NCBI GenBank assembly: GCA_030252795.1
Contig: CP127080.1
Location: 124,001-188,000, forward strand
From: Porticoccaceae bacterium LTM1
GTDB lineage: Bacteria > Pseudomonadota > Gammaproteobacteria > Pseudomonadales > Porticoccaceae
DNA: 64,000 nt
Reading direction: 5' to 3'
Translations under genes and position numbers: made by a program
The notes under the pieces: generated by a model
Database searches by the model: none
What the model was told of the DNA's origin: nothing
Seen by the model: the letters and a program-made list of their open reading frames with translations, nothing else
Shown here: one piece after another, positions 46,946-55,957 of the stretch
How positions within the stretch are numbered: the first letter of the stretch is position 1
Layout of the letters: every line of letters begins with the position of its first letter

Positions 46946-48049
46946 ATGCGCTTGATTACAGCTTTACTATTTGCCGTTGTGGTTGGGGTTTCTACGACTC
47001 AGGCCGAAGAGGGAAAAAAGTCCACGTCAATTGAGCTCTATAATGGCGTGGTTTTTTACGACGGTTATGCCAAGTCGATTGCCGAGCCGGTCCCGGAAGG
47101 GTTAATACGGTTGAAAAGCACACTCTACAGTACTCGGCTAGGTGCCGATAAGCTCGCACTGCTGCGCGATTCATTGACTCTAGAAGTAACAATCGGCGCA
47201 CTTTGTGACAACTATGATCGCATTGGGAGCGTGCATCTGGCGATGGTGCCCAAAGGTGCGGACCGCTACGATCCGGATAAAGTGGAGCGCATAGAATTAG
47301 GACGCTTTATCACGCCCTTTATGAATAAGAACAAGCAGCCAGATAAGGTGCCTTACCGATTTAATATCGATCATATTGTGCCCATCCTGAAAGATGTCTC
47401 CCTGCTGGCAAACAATGATTTCTGGGTTGAGTTCCAGGTGTTTGGCAGTACTGGGGCAGGTCGCAAAGAGGTAGCCGGTTGCAAAGGACGTATGGATACG
47501 TTTCAGGGATGGATGTCGTTGACTACCGATAGTGGTGAAGCAGCAAATAACTTTGATGTCTTTTTGCCATTGAGTTTTCAGCAACACCTGAACAACTACA
47601 AACAAGGTGCCAGTGACCAACTTGGAGTGAGTAAGAAAACCTTTGAAATAAAGGTGCCAGTGGATACTCACAATGCCCAGTTGGTGCTGATTACCTCCAA
47701 TCACGGCGCCAATAGCGGTGGCGAAGAATATAATCGCCGTCAACATTTGGTCTACTTCGATGGCTCCCTGGTTCACGAATACACACCGGGGCGGAAAAGC
47801 TGCGAACCGTTTCGCCAGTTCAATACACAGGGTAACGGCATTTACGGCCGGTATATGAAGACACCAAAAAACTGGCAGTCGTTCAGTAATTGGTGTCCCG
47901 GCGATCGGATCAAAATTCGTATTATTAAGCTAGGTGAGGTTAAGGCTGGCCAGCATAGATTAACCCTGGATGTGCCCGAGGCAGTCTTTAAAGATAAGCA
48001 AGGGTATATTCCCGTGTCACTCTATTTTCAGGGAAGCAAAAAGCACTGA
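46946..48049 (+). CDS. Secreted PNGase F-like protein (peptide-N-glycosidase F fold)
   Basis: A 367-residue exported protein with a signal peptide (about 1-20). It resembles flavobacterial PNGase F, which cleaves N-glycans from asparagine. Compared with that enzyme from memory: CDNYDRIGSVHL (Asp91) aligns with the catalytic-aspartate CDEWDRYA; ELGRFITPF aligns with EIGRFITPY; FWVEFQVFG (Glu162) with the second acidic site; GGEEYNRRQH (Glu261) with CAEWCFRTH; and the cysteines in RKSCEPF (286) and NWCPGD (317) with the C-terminal disulfide pair. It could be an active glycosidase or a fold relative. Its place between the thioesterase gene and parC is unexpected. Confidence 0.72.
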   Translation: MRLITALLFAVVVGVSTTQAEEGKKSTSIELYNGVVFYDGYAKSIAEPVPEGLIRLKSTLYSTRLGADKLALLRDSLTLEVTIGALCDNYDRIGSVHLAMVPKGADRYDPDKVERIELGRFITPFMNKNKQPDKVPYRFNIDHIVPILKDVSLLANNDFWVEFQVFGSTGAGRKEVAGCKGRMDTFQGWMSLTTDSGEAANNFDVFLPLSFQQHLNNYKQGASDQLGVSKKTFEIKVPVDTHNAQLVLITSNHGANSGGEEYNRRQHLVYFDGSLVHEYTPGRKSCEPFRQFNTQGNGIYGRYMKTPKNWQSFSNWCPGDRIKIRIIKLGEVKAGQHRLTLDVPEAVFKDKQGYIPVSLYFQGSKKH

Positions 48050-48119
48050 CAGAGCCTGCTTGTTAAGCAAGACAAATAGGCAACACTGATACAGACAGCA
48101 TTAAAGTTGGCGACAATAA

Positions 48120-50372
48120 ATGACAGATATTATAAATATTGACCCGGATGGTATTGAGAAGGCCCGGCTCAGCAGCTTTGCCGAGAAGGCTTATCTCGAT
48201 TACTCCATGTACGTTATTCTCGACCGCGCACTGCCGCATATTGGCGATGGCCTCAAGCCGGTGCAGCGTCGAATCGTTTACGCGATGAGTGAATTGGGCC
48301 TGAAGGCCACGGCCAAGTACAAAAAATCTGCCCGTACCGTCGGTGACGTGATTGGTAAATTCCACCCGCACGGTGACAGCGCCGCCTACGAGGCGATGGT
48401 GCTGATGGCACAGCCTTTCAGTTACCGTTACCCGCTTGTGGATGGCCAGGGTAACTGGGGTTCGCCGGACGATCCAAAGTCGTTTGCGGCGATGCGTTAC
48501 ACCGAGTCGAAGCTGACCAAGTATGCCGAGGCGTTGCTCTCGGAACTGGGTCAGGGTACGGTGAATTGGGTACCCAACTTCGACGGTACCATGGACGAGC
48601 CGGAAGTGTTGCCGGCGCGAGTGCCCAATGTACTGCTCAACGGCACCACCGGTATTGCGGTGGGTATGGCCACCGATATTCCGCCCCACAATCTCAATGA
48701 AGTGGTCACAGCTACGGTTCACTTGCTGGAAAACCCCAAGGCGTCGGTGGCGGAACTGTGTGAGTTTATTCAGGCTCCGGACTTTCCTACCAATGCGGAA
48801 ATCATTACTCCGCGCGATGAGATTCAAAAAGTCTACGAGAGTGGCCGTGGCTCGCTGAAAATGCGCGCGGTGTGGCACAAGGAAGATGGCGACATTGTCG
48901 TTACTGCGCTGCCATACCAGGCTTCTGGCTCCAAGGTGCTTGAGCAGATTGCCGCCCAGATGCAGGCGAAAAAATTGCCGATGGTGGCAGATCTGCGCGA
49001 CGAGTCGGATCACGAAAACCCCACGCGACTGGTAATTGTTCCGCGTTCCAACCGCATCGACCTCGAACAGCTGATGAATCACCTGTTTGCCTCTACCGAT
49101 CTGGAGAGAAACTACCGTATCAACCTCAACATGATCGGTATCGACGGCAAGCCGGGCGTGAAACCGCTCAACCGCATTCTTGGCGAGTGGTTGGAGTTTC
49201 GCACCGAGACTACTCGCCGTCGTCTTGAATACCGCCTGGACAAGGTCAACAAGCGCCTCCACCTGTTGGAAGGTTTGCTGGTAGCGTTCCTCAATATCGA
49301 TGAAGTGATTCATATCATTCGCACCGAGGACGAACCCAAAGCGGTGTTGATGGCGCGATTCAAGCTCACCGACGTGCAGGCCGATTACATTCTCGACACC
49401 AAGTTGCGCCAGTTGGCACGCCTGGAAGAGATGAAAATTCGCGCCGAGCAGGACGAGCTGCAGCAGGAAAAAGAAAAGCTGGAACTGATTCTCGGCTCCG
49501 CTGCGCGACTGAAAACCCTGGTGAAGAAAGAACTGTTGGCCGCCGCTGAAGAGTTTGGCGACGAGCGCCGCTCGCCGCTGGTGGAACGCAGTGAGGCTAA
49601 AGCATTCTCGGAAACTGATCTGTTGAGCTCAGACCCAATTACCGTAGTGCTGTCGCAAAAAGGCTGGATTCGCGCTGCCAAAGGTCACGATATCGACCCG
49701 ACAGCACTAAGCTATAAAGCCGGCGACGGTTTTGCACTCGCTGCCAAGGGGCGCAGCAACCAGAATGTAATCCTGCTGGATTCCACCGGACGCAGTTACT
49801 CTCTGGCTGCCCACACCTTACCATCGGCGCGAGGCCAGGGTGAGCCGGTAACCGGCCGGCTCAATGCGCCGTCCGGGGCTACCTTTGAAGGCGTGCTGAT
49901 GGGCGATGACAAACAGCCGATACTGATGTGCACCGATGCTGGCTATGGATTTATCGGTCGACTGGGTGATCTGTACAGCAAGAACAAAGCCGGTAAGGCA
50001 TCGCTGAGTGTGCCGAAAGGTGGACGTGTGATGGCGCCGCTGACTATTGCCAATCCGGAAACCGATATGCTGGTGGCGATCAGCAATGAAGGTCGCATGC
50101 TGGCATTCCCGGTCAGTGAACTTCCGGAGCTGGCACGCGGTAAGGGCAACAAGATCCTCAGCATTCCCGGCGCCCGTGTGCAGAGCCGTGAGGAGTTTAT
50201 GGTGGCAGCGGTAACTCTCGGTGAAGGCCAGCAGGTCAAGGTTTACTCCGGTAAGCGCCATATTGGTTTGAAACGCAGCGACCTGGAGCACTATATCGGA
50301 GAGCGTGGCAGACGCGGCCATAAACTGCCGCGGGGCTTCCAGAAAGTCGATGCGGTGGAAGTTGTTGACTGA
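48120..50372 (+). CDS. parC: DNA topoisomerase IV subunit A
   Basis: The DNA-cleaving subunit of topoisomerase IV. The 750-residue protein has the quinolone-resistance region [15 protein letters not shown] with Ser87 and Glu91, the wild-type residues at positions linked to resistance, and the catalytic tyrosine in [10 protein letters not shown] (Tyr127). A C-terminal beta-pinwheel runs from about 500, with repeats such as [10 protein letters not shown] and [14 protein letters not shown] terminator follows the stop after 19 bases. It is 71 bases from the PNGase F-like gene. Confidence 0.97.
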   Translation: MTDIINIDPDGIEKARLSSFAEKAYLDYSMYVILDRALPHIGDGLKPVQRRIVYAMSELGLKATAKYKKSARTVGDVIGKFHPHGDSAAYEAMVLMAQPFSYRYPLVDGQGNWGSPDDPKSFAAMRYTESKLTKYAEALLSELGQGTVNWVPNFDGTMDEPEVLPARVPNVLLNGTTGIAVGMATDIPPHNLNEVVTATVHLLENPKASVAELCEFIQAPDFPTNAEIITPRDEIQKVYESGRGSLKMRAVWHKEDGDIVVTALPYQASGSKVLEQIAAQMQAKKLPMVADLRDESDHENPTRLVIVPRSNRIDLEQLMNHLFASTDLERNYRINLNMIGIDGKPGVKPLNRILGEWLEFRTETTRRRLEYRLDKVNKRLHLLEGLLVAFLNIDEVIHIIRTEDEPKAVLMARFKLTDVQADYILDTKLRQLARLEEMKIRAEQDELQQEKEKLELILGSAARLKTLVKKELLAAAEEFGDERRSPLVERSEAKAFSETDLLSSDPITVVLSQKGWIRAAKGHDIDPTALSYKAGDGFALAAKGRSNQNVILLDSTGRSYSLAAHTLPSARGQGEPVTGRLNAPSGATFEGVLMGDDKQPILMCTDAGYGFIGRLGDLYSKNKAGKASLSVPKGGRVMAPLTIANPETDMLVAISNEGRMLAFPVSELPELARGKGNKILSIPGARVQSREEFMVAAVTLGEGQQVKVYSGKRHIGLKRSDLEHYIGERGRRGHKLPRGFQKVDAVEVVD

Positions 50373-50391
50373 CACCATCTCGCCACCTTGT

Positions 50392-50419
50392 AAAAAGCCC
50401 CACTATTGTGGGGTTTTTT
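50392..50419 (+). terminator. Terminator after parC
   Basis: Stem AAAAAGCCCCAC / GTGGGGTTTTTT around TATT with one G-U pair, followed by further AT-rich sequence. Confidence 0.92.
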
Positions 50420-50527
50420 ATGCCGCTAAAAAGATGCTGAAGATGCAACATACAGTATTTGATGGTCGTCTCTTGTGACTATACTTAGTCGGTATCTCTA
50501 AGCACGAATGAAAAATAAGGAGTAACA

Positions 50528-51346
50528 ATGGAAGGTTTTTTGAGTGAATTAATGAATCAGGTTCAGGAGGCATTGCCGGGTGTTCTCTATGCAATTGCTA
50601 TCCTGGTTATAGGTATCTGGGTTTCAAGGCGAGTACGAAGTCTGTTAAACACTGTGATGACCAGGAAACAGGTCGATCCGGCAGTAACCAGCTTTGTCAG
50701 CAGCCTTATCTACTACGGCCTGGTGGCTTTTGTAGTGGTTGCGGCATTGTCTGAAGTCGGTGTTGCTACCACCTCCTTTGTTGCCATTCTGGGTGCTGCA
50801 GGCCTGGCAGTGGGCTTGGCATTACAGGGTTCACTGTCCAACTTTGCATCCGGAGTGTTGATCCTTATTTTCAAACCGTTCCGAATCGGTGACTTTGTCG
50901 AACTGGCAGGCACTTCCGGTACGGTGAAAAAGATTCAGGTGTTTACCACCGAGCTTGCGACACCGGATAATAAGCAGGTAATCGTACCCAACTCCCAGGC
51001 CATGGGTGGCACTATTACCAATTATTCCGCTCACGACACCCGTCGTGTGGATATGGTGTTTGGCATCAGCTACCAGGATGATATCGACAAGGCCAGCGGC
51101 ATTCTGCGCAGCATTGTCGATGGTGATGAACGCATTCTGAAAGATCCGGAAGTGAAAATTGCAGTAAGCGCCCTGGCCGACAGCAGTGTCAACTTTGTTG
51201 TGCGCCCCTGGGTCAAGAAAGAGGATTACTGGAACGTGTTCTTTGATGTCACCGAAGCGGTGAAAAAACGTTTCGATGCCGAAGGTGTTTCCATTCCGTT
51301 CCCGCAGCGGGATGTGCATCTCTATCATCAAAACAGTGAGTCCTGA
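50528..51346 (+). CDS. mscS: MscS family small-conductance mechanosensitive channel
   Basis: An inner-membrane channel that opens under hypo-osmotic stress. The 272-residue length is that of classic MscS. Three N-terminal membrane segments are visible; the pore helix is ILGAAGLAVGLALQGSLSNFASGV with the glycine/alanine packing, followed by FKPFRIGDFVELAGTSGTVKKI and the cytoplasmic vestibule (VIVPNSQAMGGTITNYS). AAGGAG precedes the ATG. The next gene begins 15 bases after its stop and is likely cotranscribed. Confidence 0.94.
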   Translation: MEGFLSELMNQVQEALPGVLYAIAILVIGIWVSRRVRSLLNTVMTRKQVDPAVTSFVSSLIYYGLVAFVVVAALSEVGVATTSFVAILGAAGLAVGLALQGSLSNFASGVLILIFKPFRIGDFVELAGTSGTVKKIQVFTTELATPDNKQVIVPNSQAMGGTITNYSAHDTRRVDMVFGISYQDDIDKASGILRSIVDGDERILKDPEVKIAVSALADSSVNFVVRPWVKKEDYWNVFFDVTEAVKKRFDAEGVSIPFPQRDVHLYHQNSES

Positions 51347-51361
51347 TTATTGGAGATTATG

Positions 51362-51820
51362 ATGAGATCGATTTTTAAATTATTGGTATTGCTGGTGTCG
51401 GTCGCGTTGATGCTTCCAGCTTTGGCTGATCGAGGTGAAAAACCGGGCAAAGCCAAACCGGAGAAGCCCGCAAAAATGGAACAGCGTGAACATCCGGATA
51501 AAAAGCCGCCTAAACCCGAGCGGGAAAAAGGTGAGAAAAAAGGCGACGAGATGAAGCCCGATCGTGAAGAGATGGACTCTGACGACGATCATGGCGGCGG
51601 AATGGCCAAGCAGCAGGAGAAAAAATCCGAGCAGGAGCGCAAAGAGCTCGATAAAGGGTCGGAAACAGGTCAGGCCAAGCGAGAGGAACACAGCCGTAAA
51701 TGGTGGAAGTTCTGGGAGTGGGGCAGTGATCCTGACGAGTCTGCCAAGAGCAAAGTAAAAGACAAGGAAAAAGCCAAAGAGAAAAGCAAGGATAAACAAA
51801 AAGAGAAAGACGATTCCTGA
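51362..51820 (+). CDS. Exported Lys/Glu/Pro-rich low-complexity protein
   Basis: Not recognised as a known family. The 152-residue product starts with a signal peptide (SIFKLLVLLVSVALMLPALA, cut near residue 23), and nearly all the rest is charged: repeated Lys-Pro-Glu and Lys-Glu-Lys runs suggest an extended or helical, disordered polypeptide. A short aromatic patch, RKWWKFWEWGSDP, breaks the charge pattern. A GGAG six bases before the ATG at 51362 decides the start over a TTG at 51350 and an ATG at 51359. It probably shares the mscS transcript, hinting at an envelope or osmotic role, but this is inference. Confidence 0.7.
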   Translation: MRSIFKLLVLLVSVALMLPALADRGEKPGKAKPEKPAKMEQREHPDKKPPKPEREKGEKKGDEMKPDREEMDSDDDHGGGMAKQQEKKSEQERKELDKGSETGQAKREEHSRKWWKFWEWGSDPDESAKSKVKDKEKAKEKSKDKQKEKDDS

Positions 51821-51836
51821 GTTTTCTCTTTAATCT

Positions 51837-51866
51837 AAAAAGGCGAGCCATATGGCTCGCCTTTTT
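51837..51866. terminator. Bidirectional terminator
   Basis: Perfect stem AAAAAGGCGAGCC / GGCTCGCCTTTTT with an ATAT loop, between the charged exported protein gene and the convergent helicase-loader gene. Confidence 0.95.
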
Positions 51867-51881
51867 AATTAAGCTTGTTTT

Positions 51882-52532
51882 TTAATCCAACAGCTTTTTG
51901 ATGTCCGCCAATTTCTTCTTGCTTTCCGATTTTGGCAATGGTGTGCTGGGTTTTTCTTCAAGCAGTGCGGGCGGTTCAACGATCAGTTCTTCACCAGCCA
52001 GCACGCGATTGCAGACCTCGCGGTATTTCTTTTCAAACACCGGAAAGGCCTTACTCTCAATTTCATTGGCGAGCAGATACCAGCCGCTGTCGAGGGCGGC
52101 GTGGTAAACCGCCGGATGGGACCATGCATAGGCAGCTTTAGGTGAAGGTGCGTTGCAGGCCTCCTGATAGGCGTCGCGAGCACTGGGCAACCCTTTGCCC
52201 GGTCCTTGTGCGCGGCACAGTTCGTTCATGCGGTGCAGATTGGGCAGGTATTCGCACTCTTCAATGGCTACCTTGGCGGCGCGCAAAATCTGCTCCGGCG
52301 CGTATTTGGACAGGCTGTCCAGCCACAATTTCTTATTCTGGTTGAGCTGCTCGGTATCCGGGTAGGCGCTGTAGTACTGGTTGTGATAGTTCAACCGGAA
52401 CAGGGTGAACACCTGATTGATGGTATCGATCAGAGTGTCGCGATCAACTTGCCCAGCTGCGGTCGCTGAGGTCGTCGATGAGTTCTCGAGCTCTTGTACT
52501 GCCTGATGAATAAGATCGTTTCCCTGTTTCAT
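51882..52532 (-). CDS. Lambda P-like replication protein (putative helicase loader)
   Basis: A 216-residue protein resembling phage lambda replication protein P, which delivers DnaB helicase to the origin. The central segment with INQVFTLFRLNYHNQYYSAY, LWLDSLSKYAPEQILRAAKV and EECEYLPNLHRMNELCR is the recognisable family part. The tail is Lys-rich (KKKLADIKKLLD). Its start lies 89 bases inside the end of the DnaT-domain gene, so the two are coupled. No phage genes surround it, so it looks like a domesticated chromosomal primosome component. Assignment as a loader is by similarity. Confidence 0.75.
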   Translation of the reverse strand: MKQGNDLIHQAVQELENSSTTSATAAGQVDRDTLIDTINQVFTLFRLNYHNQYYSAYPDTEQLNQNKKLWLDSLSKYAPEQILRAAKVAIEECEYLPNLHRMNELCRAQGPGKGLPSARDAYQEACNAPSPKAAYAWSHPAVYHAALDSGWYLLANEIESKAFPVFEKKYREVCNRVLAGEELIVEPPALLEEKPSTPLPKSESKKKLADIKKLLD

Positions 52533-53544
52533 GGGTTTGACTCGCGGTGGTTGGCAGGGCGATCCGGTTCGCCCAGTTGCGTTTTACGTTTTGCAGGAAG
52601 CGGGTGTTCCAGGAACTTTCGGCTCGGCCGGTATCTTTCCAGTAAATAACAAACTCGGCGACCTGGCGCTCGGCAAATTGGCGGTCGATATTGGCCAGTG
52701 CCAGCACCTCAAACACGGTTTCGTCCGGGCGCCAGTCGGCGGGGATCGTTCGTGGCTCAGCATCGTTCTGGATTACTGCCGTGTAACGGGCCCACTGGCG
52801 TTTGATATGCAGAATAAAGCGTGAATTCCAGGTGGAGGAGCGCTCGCCGCGTTCGCACCAGTAGAGTACAAATTCGGGAATAGCATCTTCAATAAAGTTG
52901 GCGCTGATGCCTGCCTGGCGAGTGAGAATCTCGAAGGCATCCTGTGAAGGGCGCCATTCCGGGAACATACCCTGCTCGCGATTTTTGCGGCTCTGCTCGG
53001 TCTGTTGCTCGCGCCACAGTCGAAGAACCTGTTTGATAAATTTCGATCCCCAGCTGCGTTGCGGTTCGCCCCGTTCGCTCCAGTAGGTCACAAATTCCGG
53101 CACTTGCTCAAGAGCAAATTCCCTGGGAATGCTGTACTGGGCCAGTTGCCGCAACAACTCCTCCTCCGGTTGCCAACGGTGGTCTATAAAGTTGGCATTT
53201 CGTGTGCTGGCCGGCGATGAATGTGGGGCCCGTTGAGCAGGGCGCCCTTGATTGATCGCAAACCGCAAGCTGTTGCTGCTGGCAAATGGGGCTGACCCGA
53301 TCAGGATAATCCCCTGATCGCGAAGGTTCTGGCTGATGCGTTGAATATCCCGAGGTTGCCAAAAGGGCACAAACTGCTGAAGTTGTTCACCACTGATTTC
53401 CACCCAGTCGTAACCATTGCGCTGCTCAACGCTGTGAAACAGCGCGATATCACTCAGCACATGCAACAAAGTGGCCTCCTCCAGGCCAATTGTGGCAGCC
53501 AGGGAAGGAGAGATGACCAGAGGTTTTTCGGGGAGTAAAGACAT
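52444..53544 (-). CDS. Primosomal protein with three tandem DnaT-like domains
   Basis: A 366-residue protein. Residues 1-100 look like a winged-helix domain. Then come three copies of a DnaT-type single-strand-DNA-binding module at about 120-180, 195-255 and 268-328. Each has the pattern W.P....(x)..L.....I...F.....PEFV.YW...G...SW.S.F.....R.W, for example PEFVTYWSERGE, PEFVLYWCERGE and AEFVIYWKDTGR. E. coli DnaT has one such domain. It is translated with the helicase loader that follows, so the pair probably forms a replication-restart module. Confidence 0.82.
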   Translation of the reverse strand: MSLLPEKPLVISPSLAATIGLEEATLLHVLSDIALFHSVEQRNGYDWVEISGEQLQQFVPFWQPRDIQRISQNLRDQGIILIGSAPFASSNSLRFAINQGRPAQRAPHSSPASTRNANFIDHRWQPEEELLRQLAQYSIPREFALEQVPEFVTYWSERGEPQRSWGSKFIKQVLRLWREQQTEQSRKNREQGMFPEWRPSQDAFEILTRQAGISANFIEDAIPEFVLYWCERGERSSTWNSRFILHIKRQWARYTAVIQNDAEPRTIPADWRPDETVFEVLALANIDRQFAERQVAEFVIYWKDTGRAESSWNTRFLQNVKRNWANRIALPTTASQTHETGKRSYSSGSTRARELIDDLSDRSWAS

Positions 53545-53675
53545 GGCGCCACTGTATCAGAAATTTGGCTGTTTTTGGGTTAAAGCTGACCCCTGACCAG
53601 CGAGTCTATTGCGTTCACAATGTGACGGAGTACACTTATCGGCTTTGTGGATTTTCACACAGGGATGCGATCATC

Positions 53676-55829
53676 ATGAGCGCAAATAATAAGATTAAAA
53701 ATACGCTGTTCCTGAGGTCAAATGGTGTAATTCGAATCGTCGGGGTTGCTCTACCATTTTGGTGTGCCTCTGTGCAGGCCGATGGTTTGGACGAGTCACT
53801 TAACGAGAGCGACTTTCTGCAGGGCTTGCCTCTGGTTATGTCGGCAACAAGACTTCCGCAAACGGTAGTCGATACCCCGGCATCCATTACCATACTGGAT
53901 CGCAAGCTGATTGATGCCTCTGGTTTCACAGAGATTGGGGACCTGTTTCGTCTGGTGCCCGGGTTTCAGGTCGGCTTGTCCTGGCGTGATCACCACACGG
54001 CCATTACTTACCACGGTCAGACCGACGGCTTATCTCGGCGTATGCAGGTGTTGGTGGATGGCCGCACCGCCTTTACCTCCCAATTTGGATTGACCGACTG
54101 GGATCGATTGGGGATCACTGTACAGGATATAGAGCGCATCGAGGTGGTCAGGGGGCCAGCCAGTGCCAGTTACGGATCCAATGCTTTTGTCGGGGCGATC
54201 AATATAGTCACTCGCGATCCTGTACAGTCGGCACGCATTGAGTGGTTTGCTACTGCTGGTAGTGAAGATACCCAGATCACCGGCTCCCGTTACCGTTATA
54301 TCGGTGAGCGACTCGAATACACCGCCTCGGCTAATTACCTCCATAGTGATGGTTTTCCCAACGGCAATAGTGATGTCGCTGTGGTAGGGGCTCGTTTACA
54401 AGGCCGCTATTTGTTCCCGGGCAGTCAATTGCTGGAGTTTCAGGTGGGTCACGCTTCTGGTCCTTCCGGACGAGGTGGGAATGGTTCACTGCCTGATCCA
54501 TTGGGTTATAAACAGGTGGCTGAGCAGCACAGTGTTTTACGCTTTACTGAAGCGCGCTCCCCTGACAATGAGTGGTATCTGCAGTTTAGTTACGACCGTA
54601 CCCGCCGCGATGATCGCAACACGATTGGCACTGTTTCGGATGTGCTGGCTGCCGGGGGAATAGACGCTGTAGACCAGCAGCAGTATCTCGATGATTTCTC
54701 TGCGTTAACAGGGATAGAGTTCGACAGCGAATTTCTCGGTCAGCAGACGATGGCTGGTCCATACGACTATCACGCTGACCGGCTCGATATGGAATTCCAG
54801 CAAACCCTTGTGTTTGGAGATAAAGCCCGATTGGCCTGGGGGGCGGGAGTACGCAAAAATCGAATCAAGGGCCACCTGGTGTTGCAGGAAGGAGCCTATT
54901 TTGATGATTTGAGCAGTCGAGTTTATGGTAACTGGGAATACCGCCTGGGGGATTGGCTGGTCAATGCGGGGGCCATGTTTGAGGGAGGTGATATGACTGC
55001 TGGCGATGTTTCGCCCCGCATTGGGATTAATTATCGACTGGCCGAAAACCACCGACTGCGAGCCAGCGCTGCTCGAGGCTGGCGTCATCCTTTTATTGGG
55101 GAGGCCAACCACGAAATTGCTCTCAAGAGCGAGGATGGTTTTACGCTAGAGCGATTTGTGGAGGTACCTGGCGATCTTACTCCCGAGCGAATCACAACAC
55201 ATGAACTGGGTTATGTGGGCTGGTGGCTGGATGGAAGACTTTCGACAGAAGTGAAGCTGTACCGTGAACAGATTCGCAACGAAATACAGGAACACTTTGT
55301 TCCCTGTTACATCGCTTCATCAGCGTGCGAACTGTCCAACCTGTTTGGTGCAGTAAATGGCAATCCCAATGGAGTTATCTATCGCGTTAATGGTGGCAGC
55401 ACAAATATTCAGGGTGTTGAGGGCAATCTCGACCTGAACATGGGCAGCGCCGGTAGACTCTGGCTGTCATATGCATATGCCGATGCAGACCAGCAATTGC
55501 CAGTCGGTGCGGTGCGTGGGGCCTATTCGCACAGTGGTACTCCTACGCTCACAGCCAGTGCGCTCTGGAGTCTGGATTTCTCCTCGGGTTGGCAGCTCAG
55601 TGCCGGGTACTATTACCGGGATCGTATGGCCTGGTTCTTCTTTGGGGGAGATACCGAAACCTATGATCGAGTTGATTTGCGAGTGGCGAAAGACTTCACG
55701 GTAGAGAGAAGCCGATTTCGAATCGAGTGGATTGCACAAAATATTGTAGGCAGTAGTTACAGCGAATTTACTCCAGCCAACCAATTTGGCCAGAGGCAGT
55801 TCCTGCGCTTTAGCTGGCAACTTGACTGA
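53676..55829 (+). CDS. TonB-dependent outer-membrane receptor (first of tandem pair)
   Basis: A 717-residue outer-membrane receptor with a signal peptide (about 1-35, ending near SVQADG), a probable TonB box in LPLVMSATR, a plug domain with LVPGFQVGLSWRDHH, TYHGQTDGLSRRMQVLVDGR and IERIEVVRGPASASYGSNAF, and a beta-barrel ending in Phe-Ser-Trp-Gln-Leu-Asp. The ligand is unknown; no siderophore or sugar-use genes adjoin. The frame opens earlier but the ATG at 53676 has AGGGA ten bases upstream and gives a proper signal peptide. Divergent from the DnaT-domain gene. Confidence 0.9.
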   Translation: MSANNKIKNTLFLRSNGVIRIVGVALPFWCASVQADGLDESLNESDFLQGLPLVMSATRLPQTVVDTPASITILDRKLIDASGFTEIGDLFRLVPGFQVGLSWRDHHTAITYHGQTDGLSRRMQVLVDGRTAFTSQFGLTDWDRLGITVQDIERIEVVRGPASASYGSNAFVGAINIVTRDPVQSARIEWFATAGSEDTQITGSRYRYIGERLEYTASANYLHSDGFPNGNSDVAVVGARLQGRYLFPGSQLLEFQVGHASGPSGRGGNGSLPDPLGYKQVAEQHSVLRFTEARSPDNEWYLQFSYDRTRRDDRNTIGTVSDVLAAGGIDAVDQQQYLDDFSALTGIEFDSEFLGQQTMAGPYDYHADRLDMEFQQTLVFGDKARLAWGAGVRKNRIKGHLVLQEGAYFDDLSSRVYGNWEYRLGDWLVNAGAMFEGGDMTAGDVSPRIGINYRLAENHRLRASAARGWRHPFIGEANHEIALKSEDGFTLERFVEVPGDLTPERITTHELGYVGWWLDGRLSTEVKLYREQIRNEIQEHFVPCYIASSACELSNLFGAVNGNPNGVIYRVNGGSTNIQGVEGNLDLNMGSAGRLWLSYAYADADQQLPVGAVRGAYSHSGTPTLTASALWSLDFSSGWQLSAGYYYRDRMAWFFFGGDTETYDRVDLRVAKDFTVERSRFRIEWIAQNIVGSSYSEFTPANQFGQRQFLRFSWQLD

Positions 55830-55957
55830 GGCATTGTTTTGCAGCCAAAAAGTGAATGTCCCTCGAAAATCTGGTCGCTTTAAGAGGTTGTTGTCATTAG
55901 GTCGGGCAAAGTAAACTTGCCATGAAAAATAAATAAACCGAAGAAAGAGTACGCCTT

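Noticed and set aside
48063-49313. 416-codon open frame antisense to parC
   Set aside because: It lies wholly opposite a strongly conserved gene, has no family motifs, and its composition reflects the complement of parC codons.
51882-53544. Prophage remnant based on the lambda P-like gene
   Set aside because: No integrase, repressor, structural genes or attachment repeats flank the pair; neighbours are housekeeping genes.
53600-53640. CRP site upstream of the first receptor (TTCACAATGTGAC)
   Set aside because: The half-sites are in the reverse order from the CRP consensus TGTGA-N6-TCACA.
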